Below are positions 1-7,140 of a stretch of 20,349 bases of DNA, piece after piece (position 1 is the first letter of the stretch; each line of letters starts with the position of its first letter). Source of the stretch: an uncultured Clostridia bacterium (GTDB lineage: Bacteria > Bacillota > Clostridia > Christensenellales > Aristaeellaceae); NCBI GenBank assembly GCA_934647305.1, contig CAKUFI010000047.1:1-20349 (forward strand), read 5' to 3'. The notes beneath the pieces were generated by a model. The model ran no database searches. It saw nothing but the letters and a program-made list of their open reading frames with translations, and was not told where the DNA came from. Both the position numbers and the translations under genes were made by a program.

Positions 1-26
1 CACGCCGCTGGGCACGATTGAAAGTT

Positions 27-76
27 CGAAAGGGCTGCGGCCCTCTCGAGCTCTCCGGGGGTTTTTTGACAGTCTG
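27..76 (+). repeat. CTCTCGAGCTCTCC hairpin repeat, copy 1
   Basis: A stem-loop (27-48: CGA, one A/C mismatch, AGGGC, loop TGCG, GCCCT, TCG) runs into the conserved tail CTCTCGAGCTCTCC (43-56) and, after a few G, into GTTTTTTGACAGTCTG (61-76). The same tail recurs at 4199-4212 and 10622-10635, and the 16-nt T-rich block recurs exactly at 4218-4233. The inner stem differs between copies. The gene to the left, if any, is outside the window, so its position relative to a stop codon cannot be judged. Confidence 0.7.
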
Positions 77-122
77 GCCTCCCCTGAAAGGGGAGGTGCC
101 CGCAGTGCGGGCGGTGGGGTTC
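77..122 (+). repeat. 46-nt double-hairpin repeat, inverted partner of 7977-8022
   Basis: This block contains two adjacent hairpins: CCTCCCC-tgaaa-GGGGAGG and GCCCGC-agt-GCGGGC. Its reverse complement matches 7977-8022 at 45 of 46 positions, the only difference being in the second loop. Such short palindromic blocks are typical of dispersed intergenic repeats in gut Firmicutes; that comparison is from memory. It lies directly beside the composite hairpin element that follows. Confidence 0.75.
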
Positions 123-124
123 GA

Positions 125-285
125 AACCGAAGACCCCAGTCGCTCTGATTTATGGCGGCTGGGGTCGTGTTCTGTCCAGCGGCAGCAGGTGGATGTCGGC
201 ACTGCCGACCGGCGGAAGCAGGTGGGTGTCGGCACTGCCGACCGGCGGCAGCAAGTGGTTCCGGGCACTGCCCGGTCAGAAAGTC
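125..285 (-). repeat. Composite hairpin element, copy A (3' of ABC-F gene)
   Basis: After AACCGAA comes a stem of 12 pairs (132-143 with 155-166, one G-T wobble) closing the 11-nt loop TCTGATTTATG. After 28 nt, three short hairpins follow at an exact period of 33 nt: GTCGGC-act-GCCGAC at 195-209 and 228-242, and CCGGGC-act-GCCCGG at 261-275. They are separated by linkers resembling GGCGGCAGCAAGTGG. The last hairpin lies 27 nt beyond the ABC-F stop codon, so the element would be transcribed as the 3' untranslated region of that gene; strand is given for that reading. Copies B and C share the plan. The tandem part has three units here and two in the others. Confidence 0.8.
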
Positions 286-302
286 AGCCTCCCCAACGTA
301 AC

Positions 303-2210
303 CTACTCCGCGGCCTCGGACCATTCCTCGTAGAGCGCGTCGAGCGCGGCCTGCGCGTCGCGGTGGGCGCGGGCGACCTCGGCGGCCCTGTCGGGGGACT
401 GGTAGGTGGCGGGATCGGCCATCTGCGCCTCAAGGGAAGCGATCTGCTCCTCGGTGCGGGCGATCTGGGCCTCAAGCGCGGCGACGCGGTTCTCGCGCGC
501 CTTCTGGGATTCGCGGGCCTGGCGCTCGCGCCGCCTGTTCTTTTCCAGCTCGGTGCGGGTGAGGGCAGGCGCGGCGGCGGCGTCCTCGCCGGCCAGCTCG
601 CGGCGCTTCTTTTCGAGGTAGTCGTCGTAATTGCCCAGGTACTCGCGCACGCCGTCGGCGGTCATCTCGACCACGCGGTTGGCGACGCGGTTGATGAAGT
701 AGCGGTCGTGCGAGACGGTGAGCAGCGTGCCGGTGAAGTCGTCCAGCGCGCCCTCGAGCACCTCGCGGGAGTCCATGTCCAGGTGGTTGGTAGGCTCGTC
801 CAGCAGGAGCAGGTTGTCCTTGCGCAGCATGAGCTTGGTTAGCGCCACGCGGCCGCGCTCGCCGCCGGAGAGGGTGGAAATTGGCTGGAACACGTCGTCG
901 CCCGTGAACAGGAACAGCGCCAGCACGCTTCGAACCTCGTCGGGCTGCATGCGCGGGAAGTCGTCCCAGACCTCGTCCATGACGCTCTTGTGCTCGTGCA
1001 GGCCGGCCTGCTGCTGGTCGTAGTAGCCCACGTCCACATTGGAGCCGTAGAGCACGGTGCCGGTGTCGGGCGGCAGCTCGCCCACCAGGATGCGCAGAAG
1101 CGTGGTCTTTCCGATGCCGTTGGGGCCGATGATGGCCACCCGGTCGCCCGCGCGCAGGTGCAGATCGAAGTGCTGAAACAGCCTGCGCCCGCCGAAGCTC
1201 TTGGACAGATCCTTCGCCATGAGCACGTCCTCGCCGGTGCGGCGGCGCGCCTCGAAGCAGAAGCGGATGCGCTGCTCGTCCACCGGGCGCTCGATCCGCT
1301 CCATCTTCTCCAGCTGCTTTTCGCGGCTCTCGGCGGCCTTGATCGACTTTTCACGGTTATACATCCGATAGCGCTCAATAATCGCCTTCTGCCGGGCGAT
1401 TTCCTTCTGCTGCATCTGGTATTCCTTGAGCTGGCGCTCCAGGTTCATCCGGCGCTTGACGGAGAAGGCGTCGTAGTTGCCCTCGTACTGGGTCAGGTGC
1501 GTCATGGACAGCTCGGCCATGCAGTCGCACACGCTGTTGAGGAAGTAGCGGTCGTGCGAGATGACCAGCACGGTGCCCCTGTACTTGCGCAGCGTGTCCT
1601 CCAGCCACTGGGTGGCGGAAAGGTCGAGGTGGTTGGTGGGCTCGTCCAGCAGGAGCAGGTCGGGCTGGGACAGCAGGATGCGCGCCAGGCACAGGCGGGT
1701 CTTTTCGCCGCCGGAGAGCAGCCGCGCGGGCATCTCCTGGCGCTCCTTCGAGAAGCCCAGGCCGACCAGCGTGCCCTGTATGCGGCTGGGCCACTCATAG
1801 CCGCCCTTGCGCTCGAAGCGCTCGGTCAAGCGGGCGTAGTCCTCGGACAGGCGCGCCATGGCCTCGGGATCGGCGTGCTTCTCGGCCATCTCGTGCTCCA
1901 TCTCGCGCAGGCGCTCCTCCATGCGCTGAAGCGGCTCGAACACGCGCGCCAGCTCGTCCCAGACGTTCAGGTCGCTGTCGATGTCCGCCTGCTGGGTTAA
2001 AAGGCCCACCTGCGCCCCCTTCATCAGGCTCACCGTGCCGGTATCGGGCTGCATGCCGCCGGCAATCAGCTTCATCAGCGTGGACTTGCCCGAGCCGTTC
2101 ACCCCCACGAGACCCATGCGCGCGCCCTCCTTGAGGGTCAGGTTCACGCCGGAAAGGATGCGGTTCAGGCCGAAGGACTTGCTCACGTCCTGCAAGGTCA
2201 ATAGTACCAT
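303..2210 (-). CDS. ABC-F family ATPase (YdiF/Uup-like)
   Basis: This 635-residue protein has two ABC ATPase domains and no membrane segments, which marks the ABC-F family of ribosome-associated ATPases. Domain 1 has Walker A GVNGSGKST (residues 36-44), the signature LSGGEKTRL and Walker B LLLLDEPTNHLD. A charged linker follows, rich in Arg, Lys and Glu. Domain 2 has GPNGIGKTT, LSGGERGRV and again LLLLDEPTNHLD. The last 90 or so residues form a predicted coiled coil after an Ala/Pro-rich hinge, as in Uup and B. subtilis YdiF. The ATG at 2210 has a GGGAG ribosome site 8 nt upstream. It is probably transcribed alone from the promoter at 2246-2274. Such proteins act on ribosomes during translation; whether this one gives antibiotic resistance cannot be told from sequence. 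Its 3' end runs into a composite hairpin element. Confidence 0.95.
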   Translation of the reverse strand: MVLLTLQDVSKSFGLNRILSGVNLTLKEGARMGLVGVNGSGKSTLMKLIAGGMQPDTGTVSLMKGAQVGLLTQQADIDSDLNVWDELARVFEPLQRMEERLREMEHEMAEKHADPEAMARLSEDYARLTERFERKGGYEWPSRIQGTLVGLGFSKERQEMPARLLSGGEKTRLCLARILLSQPDLLLLDEPTNHLDLSATQWLEDTLRKYRGTVLVISHDRYFLNSVCDCMAELSMTHLTQYEGNYDAFSVKRRMNLERQLKEYQMQQKEIARQKAIIERYRMYNREKSIKAAESREKQLEKMERIERPVDEQRIRFCFEARRRTGEDVLMAKDLSKSFGGRRLFQHFDLHLRAGDRVAIIGPNGIGKTTLLRILVGELPPDTGTVLYGSNVDVGYYDQQQAGLHEHKSVMDEVWDDFPRMQPDEVRSVLALFLFTGDDVFQPISTLSGGERGRVALTKLMLRKDNLLLLDEPTNHLDMDSREVLEGALDDFTGTLLTVSHDRYFINRVANRVVEMTADGVREYLGNYDDYLEKKRRELAGEDAAAAPALTRTELEKNRRRERQARESQKARENRVAALEAQIARTEEQIASLEAQMADPATYQSPDRAAEVARAHRDAQAALDALYEEWSEAAE

Positions 2211-2245
2211 GGCTCAATCTCCCGAAAACGAATAATCTTTAGCCG

Positions 2246-2274
2246 ATTATATCACGTTTCGCCGCCCCTGTCGA
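2246..2274 (-). promoter_or_regulatory. Sigma-A type promoter for the ABC-F gene
   Basis: Read on the minus strand, TCGACA (-35, 5 of 6 matches, 2274-2269), a 17-nt spacer and TATAAT (-10, perfect, 2251-2246) lie about 36 nt upstream of the ABC-F start codon. The spacing and orientation fit a housekeeping promoter. Confidence 0.75.
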
Positions 2275-2319
2275 GAGAAATCCGGTTACGCCATTTTCCG
2301 GTAAAATGCGCGGCTGTTT

Positions 2320-2784
2320 TTACGATTGCATATTTTTTATATCTGTAAGCAGCCGGATGATTTCACCAAACCCCAAACAGATCATCCCGATTACGAAACC
2401 AACCACCCATTGAATTAAAGTGATTCCTGTAAGCTCTCCTGCGGCGATTCCGACAAAAAAGCCTCCTATGATGACAATCACTGCCAAAACTTGGAAAACA
2501 GTCGAAAGCCCGTTGCGCTGCTGACTCTTCGCTTCCTTCTGGTATTGCAGTATTTCGGCATATTCCTCATCAGAAACCTCAGCAGGTATTTTCTTAAAGT
2601 ACCTTGTCGTATTTGTTTCCTGATCCAATTCGCTTTCTGGATATTCGCGCGAATACTTTCCATCGGGAGAGTATTCCTTCTCAAACAGGTTCAGTTCGAG
2701 CAGCAATTTGTCCTTCTCCATTTGAGAAATCTGCTTTCTCTCCTGCTCTTTTTGATTCAAGTAATCTCTTACCAACTGGTTCAT
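2320..2784 (-). CDS. Small membrane protein of unknown function
   Basis: I do not recognise this 154-residue protein. The N-terminal two thirds are charged and probably helical (rich in Glu, Lys and Gln). Two hydrophobic segments follow near the C-terminus, starting about VFQVLAVIVIIGGFFVGI and about WVVGFVIGMICLGFG, separated by a short loop. A start at ATG 2784 is preferred because AAGGAG lies 8 nt upstream; a GTG at 2793 would touch that site. The gene is visibly richer in A and T than its neighbours, with codons such as ATT, AAA and GAA, which suggests recent acquisition or an accessory gene. It has its own strong promoter and diverges from the sugar isomerase gene. It most likely acts at the membrane with its N-terminus in the cytoplasm, but no function can be given. 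Confidence 0.8.
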   Translation of the reverse strand: MNQLVRDYLNQKEQERKQISQMEKDKLLLELNLFEKEYSPDGKYSREYPESELDQETNTTRYFKKIPAEVSDEEYAEILQYQKEAKSQQRNGLSTVFQVLAVIVIIGGFFVGIAAGELTGITLIQWVVGFVIGMICLGFGEIIRLLTDIKNMQS

Positions 2785-2812
2785 CAGGTTCACTCCTTCC
2801 TGTCTATTTCAT

Positions 2813-2841
2813 ATTGTACTGTGAGTAAAATAGACTGTCAA
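2813..2841 (-). promoter_or_regulatory. Promoter for the small membrane-protein gene
   Basis: On the minus strand TTGACA (perfect -35, 2841-2836), a 17-nt spacer and TACAAT (-10, 5 of 6, 2818-2813) lie about 29 nt upstream of the ATG at 2784. Confidence 0.8.
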
Positions 2842-2909
2842 TAACGTTAAGCTATAAAACAAAACGCACGCGCATATATTGCTTCGATTGCGCGGCGGCG
2901 CGGGGAGGA

Positions 2910-2938
2910 TTGACAGCGGCCGCGGCGGCTGGTATAAT
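2910..2938 (+). promoter_or_regulatory. Perfect-consensus sigma-A promoter
   Basis: TTGACA (2910-2915), a 17-nt GC-rich spacer and TATAAT (2933-2938) match the housekeeping consensus at all 12 positions with ideal spacing. It drives the sugar isomerase gene, whose ATG lies 44 nt downstream. Confidence 0.88.
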
Positions 2939-2981
2939 AGAAGCATGGAAAAATAAGCGAGATTCAAGGAGGAATGAAGAC

Positions 2982-3947
2982 ATGAAACTGAGCGTTTTTA
3001 ATCCGGCGCTGGCTCAGATGACGCTGGAGGAGGCCTGCAAATATCTGCATGACAGCGGCGTGCAGGCGATTGAGATCGGCTGCGGTGGCTTCCCGGGCGA
3101 CGCGCACTGCAAGCCGCGCGACCTGCTGGCGCATCCCGAAAAGATCGACGAGATGCTCGCCACGCTGAAAAAGTACGACCTGGACATCGCGGCCTTCTCG
3201 GTACACGGCAACGCCATCCACCCCGACAAGGAAATCGCGGCCAAGTTCCAGTCCGACTTCGAGCAGACGGTGCTGCTGGCCGAGAAGATGGGCGTGACCC
3301 GCATCATCACCTTCTCCGGCTGCCCCGGCGGCTGCCCCGAGGACAAGACTCCCAACTGGGTCACCTGCCCCTGGCCGGACGATTTCTCCGAGATTCTCAA
3401 GTACCAGTGGAACGACGTGCTGATCCCCTACTGGAAGAAGACCGGCGCGTGGGCCGAGTCTCACGGCATCAAGCAGATCGCCTTTGAGATGCACCCCGGC
3501 TTCTGCGTGTACAATCCCGAGACCATGATGCGCATCCGCAAGGAAGTCGGCCCGATCCTGGGCGCGAACTTCGACCCCAGCCACCTGTTCTGGCAGGGCA
3601 TCGACCCGGTGTACGCCATCCGCTACCTGGGCGACGCGATCTACTTCTTCCACGCCAAGGATACCCGCATCGACGAGATCAACACCAAGACCAACGGCGT
3701 GCTGGACACCAAGCACTATGCCGACGAAATCCACCGCAGCTGGATCTTCCGCTCCGTGGGCTACGGCCACGACTATCAGACCTGGAAGGACATCATGTCC
3801 AACCTGCGCCTGGTGGGCTACGACGGGCCGATCTCCATCGAGCACGAGGACTCCGTCATGAGCATGGGCGAGGGTCTGCAGAAGGCCATCGCCTTCCTGA
3901 AGGAAGTCATGATCTTCGAGGAAAAGGGCGGCATGTGGTGGGCCTGA
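2982..3947 (+). CDS. Sugar phosphate isomerase/epimerase (AP endonuclease 2-type TIM barrel)
   Basis: The 321-residue protein fits the Xyl isomerase-like TIM-barrel family (sugar phosphate isomerase/epimerase, IolE/IolI-like). The divalent metal tetrad of that fold can be assigned as Glu169 (FEMHPG), Asp198 (NFDPSH), His224 (FFHAKD) and Glu287 (ISIEHED). The start at ATG 2982 is set by AAGGAGGA at 2966-2973; an in-frame start further upstream would lie inside the promoter. It follows a perfect-consensus promoter and ends at a terminator, so it is probably monocistronic and strongly expressed. The family interconverts or dehydrates sugars and inositols; the substrate here cannot be deduced. 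The Cys-Pro-Gly-Gly-Cys-Pro stretch near residues 114-119 is unusual for a cytosolic enzyme loop but may be normal for the subfamily. Confidence 0.9.
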   Translation: MKLSVFNPALAQMTLEEACKYLHDSGVQAIEIGCGGFPGDAHCKPRDLLAHPEKIDEMLATLKKYDLDIAAFSVHGNAIHPDKEIAAKFQSDFEQTVLLAEKMGVTRIITFSGCPGGCPEDKTPNWVTCPWPDDFSEILKYQWNDVLIPYWKKTGAWAESHGIKQIAFEMHPGFCVYNPETMMRIRKEVGPILGANFDPSHLFWQGIDPVYAIRYLGDAIYFFHAKDTRIDEINTKTNGVLDTKHYADEIHRSWIFRSVGYGHDYQTWKDIMSNLRLVGYDGPISIEHEDSVMSMGEGLQKAIAFLKEVMIFEEKGGMWWA

Positions 3948-3970
3948 TCGGGGTCTGAAGCAAGCACTCG

Positions 3971-4000
3971 GGGCATCCTGCGCGCGCGGGGTGCCCTTTT
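3971..4000 (+). terminator. Rho-independent terminator after the isomerase gene
   Basis: GGGCATCC (3971-3978) pairs with GGGTGCCC (3989-3996), one T-G wobble, and is followed directly by TTTT. It lies 23 nt after the stop codon. Confidence 0.85.
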
Positions 4001-4049
4001 AGGCAACGTGTGGAGGGGAAGTATCTCCCCCTCCACTACCACCCTCTCC

Positions 4050-4090
4050 AGATTTTACTTGAAGCCTAAAGGTTTCCGGCCGTAAAATCT
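4050..4090 (+). repeat. CTAAAGG nested hairpin, copy 1
   Basis: Outer stem AGATTTTAC (4050-4058) pairs perfectly with GTAAAATCT (4082-4090). Inner stem GAAGCC (4061-4066) pairs with GGTTTC (4071-4076), one wobble, around TAAA. Copy 2 at 14575-14615 keeps the plan, the CTAAAGG core and the downstream GCARGGAA while both stems change together. Confidence 0.75.
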
Positions 4091-4182
4091 GCAAGGAACT
4101 GTTTTATTGCTTTGGGAATTAAAATTCCGTCGCAAAAAACAGCCCGCGGCCGCCGCACAGGTCGCCGGCCTCGATTTTGATT

Positions 4183-4233
4183 CGAGCGGGCTGAGGCCCT
4201 CTCGAGCTCTCCCTTGAGTTTTTTGACAGTCTG
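4183..4233 (+). repeat. CTCTCGAGCTCTCC hairpin repeat, copy 2
   Basis: CGAG-GGGC (4183-4191) pairs with GCCC-CTCG (4196-4204), with one internal mismatch, around the loop TGAG. The conserved tail CTCTCGAGCTCTCC follows, then the exact 16-nt block GTTTTTTGACAGTCTG (4218-4233) also found at 61-76. It lies about 70 nt upstream of the DUF362 gene. Confidence 0.72.
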
Positions 4234-4299
4234 TTTTTAGAGACGTTTATCGCCGCACATTCCGGCGCGGCAGGTCGTACCAAAAAGGAGGAGTTTCCG

Positions 4300-5433
4300 A
4301 TGAGCAAGTCAACCGTATACTTCACTGATTTCCGCACCAAGGCGTTCGGCGACGGCCTGCCCAATAAACTCAGGAAGCTGATTCGGCGCGCGGGCATCGA
4401 GCGGCTGAATATGGACGGCAAGTTCGTGGCGATCAAGATGCACTTCGGCGAGCTTGGCAACATCAGCTACCTGCGCCCAAACTATGCCCGCGCGGTGGTG
4501 GACGTGGTGAAGGAGCTGGGCGGCAAGCCCTTCCTGACCGACTGCAACACGATGTATCCGGGCAGCCGGAAGAACGCGCTGGAGCACCTGTACTGCGCCT
4601 GGGAGAACGGCTTCACGCCGCTGACCGTGGGCTGCCCGATACTGATCGGCGACGGATTGAAGGGCACGGACGACATCGAGGTGCCGGTCGCGGGCGGCGA
4701 GTACGTCAGGGCGGCGAAGATCGGCCGGGCGATCATGGACGCGGACGTGTTCATCAGCCTGACCCACTTCAAGGGCCACGAGATGACCGGCTTCGGCGGC
4801 ACGATCAAGAACATCGGCATGGGCTGCGGCTCCCGCGCGGGCAAGAAGGAGCAACACAGCAACGGCCAGCCGACGATCGACCCGGAAATCTGCCGCGGCT
4901 GCATGCGCTGCCAGCGCGAGTGCGCCAACGGCGGCCTGGAATTTGACGAGGCGGCGCGCAGGATGCGCGTCAACACGAAGAACTGCGTGGGCTGCGGAAG
5001 ATGCCTGGGCGCGTGCAACTTCGACGCGATTTCCTTTGGCGACAACGCCGCGCTGACCGAGCTCAACTGCCGCATGGCCGAGTATACCAAGGCGGTGGTG
5101 GACGGCCGGCCCAACTTCCACATCTCGCTGGTGGTGGACGTGTCGCCCAACTGCGACTGCCACTGTGAAAACGACGCGCCCATCCTGCCCAACCTGGGCA
5201 TGTTCGCCTCGTTCGACCCGCTGGCGCTCGACCAGGCCTGCGCCGACGCCTGCCTGGCCGCTGCCCCCCTGCCCAACAGCCAGCTCTCCGACCACATGGC
5301 CGAGAAGGGCTTCATCGACCACCACGACCACTTCAAGAACTCCACGCCAGAATCCGAGTGGCGCAGCTGCCTTGCGCACGCCGAGAAGATCGGCCTGGGC
5401 AGCCGGGAGTACGAGCTGGTCGTCGTGAAATAA
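4300..5433 (+). CDS. DUF362 protein with two 4Fe-4S clusters
   Basis: This 377-residue protein fits the DUF362 family fused to a ferredoxin module. The N-terminal region contains family-like segments (IKMHFGE, LTDCNTMYPGSRKNA, LTHFKGHEMTGFGG, KNIGMGC). A ferredoxin module then provides two Cys-x2-Cys-x2-Cys-x3-Cys clusters at Cys198, 201, 204, 208 and Cys229, 232, 235, 239. The C-terminal part continues the DUF362 domain and contains a Cys/His-rich stretch (NCDCHCEND). It is probably a cytoplasmic iron-sulfur protein; its electron partner and reaction are unknown. The ATG is preceded by AAAAAGGAGG. It is the first gene of an apparent operon with a GNAT enzyme (11-nt gap), tgt and an unknown gene. 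Confidence 0.92.
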   Translation: MSKSTVYFTDFRTKAFGDGLPNKLRKLIRRAGIERLNMDGKFVAIKMHFGELGNISYLRPNYARAVVDVVKELGGKPFLTDCNTMYPGSRKNALEHLYCAWENGFTPLTVGCPILIGDGLKGTDDIEVPVAGGEYVRAAKIGRAIMDADVFISLTHFKGHEMTGFGGTIKNIGMGCGSRAGKKEQHSNGQPTIDPEICRGCMRCQRECANGGLEFDEAARRMRVNTKNCVGCGRCLGACNFDAISFGDNAALTELNCRMAEYTKAVVDGRPNFHISLVVDVSPNCDCHCENDAPILPNLGMFASFDPLALDQACADACLAAAPLPNSQLSDHMAEKGFIDHHDHFKNSTPESEWRSCLAHAEKIGLGSREYELVVVK

Positions 5434-5444
5434 CGGAGAAAAAA

Positions 5445-5990
5445 ATGACGTTTGAACGATATGACGCGAACCGCCCGCTGACGGGCGAACTGCTTGAGCA
5501 GGCGCTTGCCCTGCTGGAGGCCTCCTTTCCCGAGGAGGAGCGCCGTGAAACGCCCGTGCAGCGCAGGATGCTGGATGGGGGCGAAATCGGCGCGCTGGCC
5601 GCCCGAAATGAGGACGGAACGCTGGCGGCGGTACTGACCATGTGGCCGATGACGGACGCGCTGTTCCTGGAGCACTTCGCGGTCAACCCCGCCCTGCGCA
5701 GCCAGGGTCTGGGCGGCAGAATCCTCGAGGAGCTGAAAAAACAGACCGACTGCCCGCTGGTGCTTGAGGCCGAGCTGCCCGAGACCGACTGGGCGCGCAG
5801 GCGGCTGGGGTTCTACGCCCGGCACGGCTGGGTGGCCGAGGAGGATTTGCCCTATTTCCAGCCGTCCTATCGCGCGGGGGGCAAGGACCTCCCGCTGCGC
5901 CTGCTTTCCTGCCCGGCCTTTGCCTCGCGGGAGCAGGCCGAGCGCACCGCCCGCGAAATCCATCGCACAGTCTACAAAATGACGAGGTGA
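5445..5990 (+). CDS. GNAT family N-acetyltransferase
   Basis: The 181-residue protein matches the GNAT fold. The acetyl-CoA loop is seen as NPALRSQGLGGRIL, with the Q/R-x-x-G-x-G/A core at residues 87-91. The later LGFYARHGW segment is the usual beta5-alpha4 motif. The ATG at 5445 has a GGAG site about 6 nt upstream and follows the DUF362 stop by 11 nt, so translation is probably coupled. It could acetylate a small molecule, a peptide or a ribosomal target; nothing in the sequence chooses between them. Its stop codon lies inside the ribosome binding site of tgt. Confidence 0.88.
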   Translation: MTFERYDANRPLTGELLEQALALLEASFPEEERRETPVQRRMLDGGEIGALAARNEDGTLAAVLTMWPMTDALFLEHFAVNPALRSQGLGGRILEELKKQTDCPLVLEAELPETDWARRRLGFYARHGWVAEEDLPYFQPSYRAGGKDLPLRLLSCPAFASREQAERTAREIHRTVYKMTR

Positions 5991-5995
5991 ACCCA

Positions 5996-7120
5996 TTGAA
6001 CAAGCCCTTTGAATTCGAGCTTCTCCACGTGGACAAGTATACCGGCGCGCGCCGGGGCCGCCTGCACACGCCCCACGGGGTGATCGAGACGCCCATCTTC
6101 ATGCCGGTGGGCACGCAGGCGACCGTCAAGACCTTCACGCCCGACGAGCTGAAGATGTGCGGCGCGCAGATCATCCTGTCCAACACCTACCACCTGCACC
6201 TGCGCCCGGGCGAGGATCTGGTCGCCGAGGCGGGCGGCCTGCACAAATTCATGAACTGGGATCGCCCCATCCTCACCGACAGCGGTGGGTTTCAGGTGTT
6301 TTCGCTGTCCGAGCTGCGCAAGCTGACCGAGGACGGCGTGGAGTTCCGCTCCCACCTGGACGGCAGCAGGCACTACTTCTCGCCCGAGGTGTCGGTGGGC
6401 GTGCAGGAAAAGCTGGGCAGCGACATCATGATGCAGTTCGACGAGTGCTCGCCCTACCCCTGCGACTACGACCGCGCCAGGAAGGCCATGCACCGCACGC
6501 TGCGCTGGCTCGACCGCTGCATGAAGGCCAAGACGCGCCAGGATCAGGCGCTCTTCGGCATCGTGCAGGGCGCGTTTTACAAGGATCTGCGCATCGAGTG
6601 CGCCAAGGAAATGGCCAAGCTCGACCTGCCCGGCTTCGGCATCGGCGGCCTGTCCGTGGGCGAACCCAAGGAGATCATGTACGACATGCTGGAGGCCATC
6701 GCGCCCTACATGCCCGAGCACAAGCCGCGCTACCTGATGGGCGTGGGCAGCCCGGACTGCCTGGTCGAGGGCGTACTGCGCGGCGTGGACATGTTCGACT
6801 GCGTGCTGGCCACCCGCGTGGCCAGAAACGGCACCGCCTTCAGCCAGGGCGGCCGCCTGGTCATCCGAAACGCCGCCTACGCGCACGATTTCGGCCCGAT
6901 GGAGGAGGGCTGCGACTGCTATGCCTGCAAAAACTTCTCCCGCGCCTATATCCGCCACCTGTTCAAGGCCGAGGAAATCCTCGCGCTGCGCCTGATCTCC
7001 ATCCACAACGTGCGCTTCCTGCTGCGCCAGATGGAGCAGATTCGCGCCGCCATCGAGCAGGACTGCATGCGTGAATACGCCGAGGAATTCTTCGCGAAGA
7101 ACGGTCACTTTACCTGGTAA
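5996..7120 (+). CDS. tgt: Queuine/preQ1 tRNA-guanine transglycosylase
   Basis: This enzyme exchanges guanine-34 of tRNAs with GUN anticodons for preQ1 in the queuosine pathway. The 374-residue protein has the family motifs SNTYHLHLRPG, TDSGGFQVFS, FGIVQGA, GIGGLSVGE and GVDMFDCVLATR, the last two regions carrying the substrate-binding and nucleophilic Asp segments. The zinc site is complete: Cys306-x-Cys308-x2-Cys311-x25-His337. A TTG start at 5996 is preferred because GAGGTGA at 5984-5990 lies 5 nt upstream; the GTG at 5987 would fall inside that site. The length is usual for bacterial Tgt. It is not next to queA, yajC or other usual neighbours, but in an operon with DUF362 and GNAT genes. 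Confidence 0.97.
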   Translation: MNKPFEFELLHVDKYTGARRGRLHTPHGVIETPIFMPVGTQATVKTFTPDELKMCGAQIILSNTYHLHLRPGEDLVAEAGGLHKFMNWDRPILTDSGGFQVFSLSELRKLTEDGVEFRSHLDGSRHYFSPEVSVGVQEKLGSDIMMQFDECSPYPCDYDRARKAMHRTLRWLDRCMKAKTRQDQALFGIVQGAFYKDLRIECAKEMAKLDLPGFGIGGLSVGEPKEIMYDMLEAIAPYMPEHKPRYLMGVGSPDCLVEGVLRGVDMFDCVLATRVARNGTAFSQGGRLVIRNAAYAHDFGPMEEGCDCYACKNFSRAYIRHLFKAEEILALRLISIHNVRFLLRQMEQIRAAIEQDCMREYAEEFFAKNGHFTW

Positions 7121-7140
7121 CCCGAAGGGAGGGGTCTGCT

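Larger units (their letters stand above)
4001..4299. other. Gene-free gap filled with hairpin modules
   Basis: No credible gene lies in this gap. In order it holds a GGAGGGG/CCCCTCC hairpin near 4012-4035; the CTAAAGG nested hairpin (4050-4090); a GGAATT/AATTCC palindrome near 4124; a possible three-way structure in which CAGCCCGC (4140-4147) pairs with GCGGGCTG (4186-4193) around two inner hairpins; and the second CTCTCGAGCTCTCC module (4183-4233). The ribosome site for the next gene (AAAAAGGAGG) closes the gap. No clear promoter for the downstream operon was found; TTGACA at 4223-4228 has no convincing -10 box. Confidence 0.65.

Noticed and set aside
195..275. Regular 33-nt spacing looked like a small CRISPR array
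   Set aside because: The units are contiguous imperfect repeats with hairpins, without unique spacers, and no cas gene is present.
18..842. Plus-strand open frame opposite the ABC-F gene, starting in the repeat mosaic
   Set aside because: Its first part translates tandem repeats and the rest is antisense to the ABC-F gene.
4223..4228. TTGACA in the T-rich repeat block as the -35 box for the DUF362 operon
   Set aside because: The bases 16-18 nt downstream match TATAAT at only three positions, and the TTGACA belongs to a repeat also found at 61-76, where no -10 box follows either.
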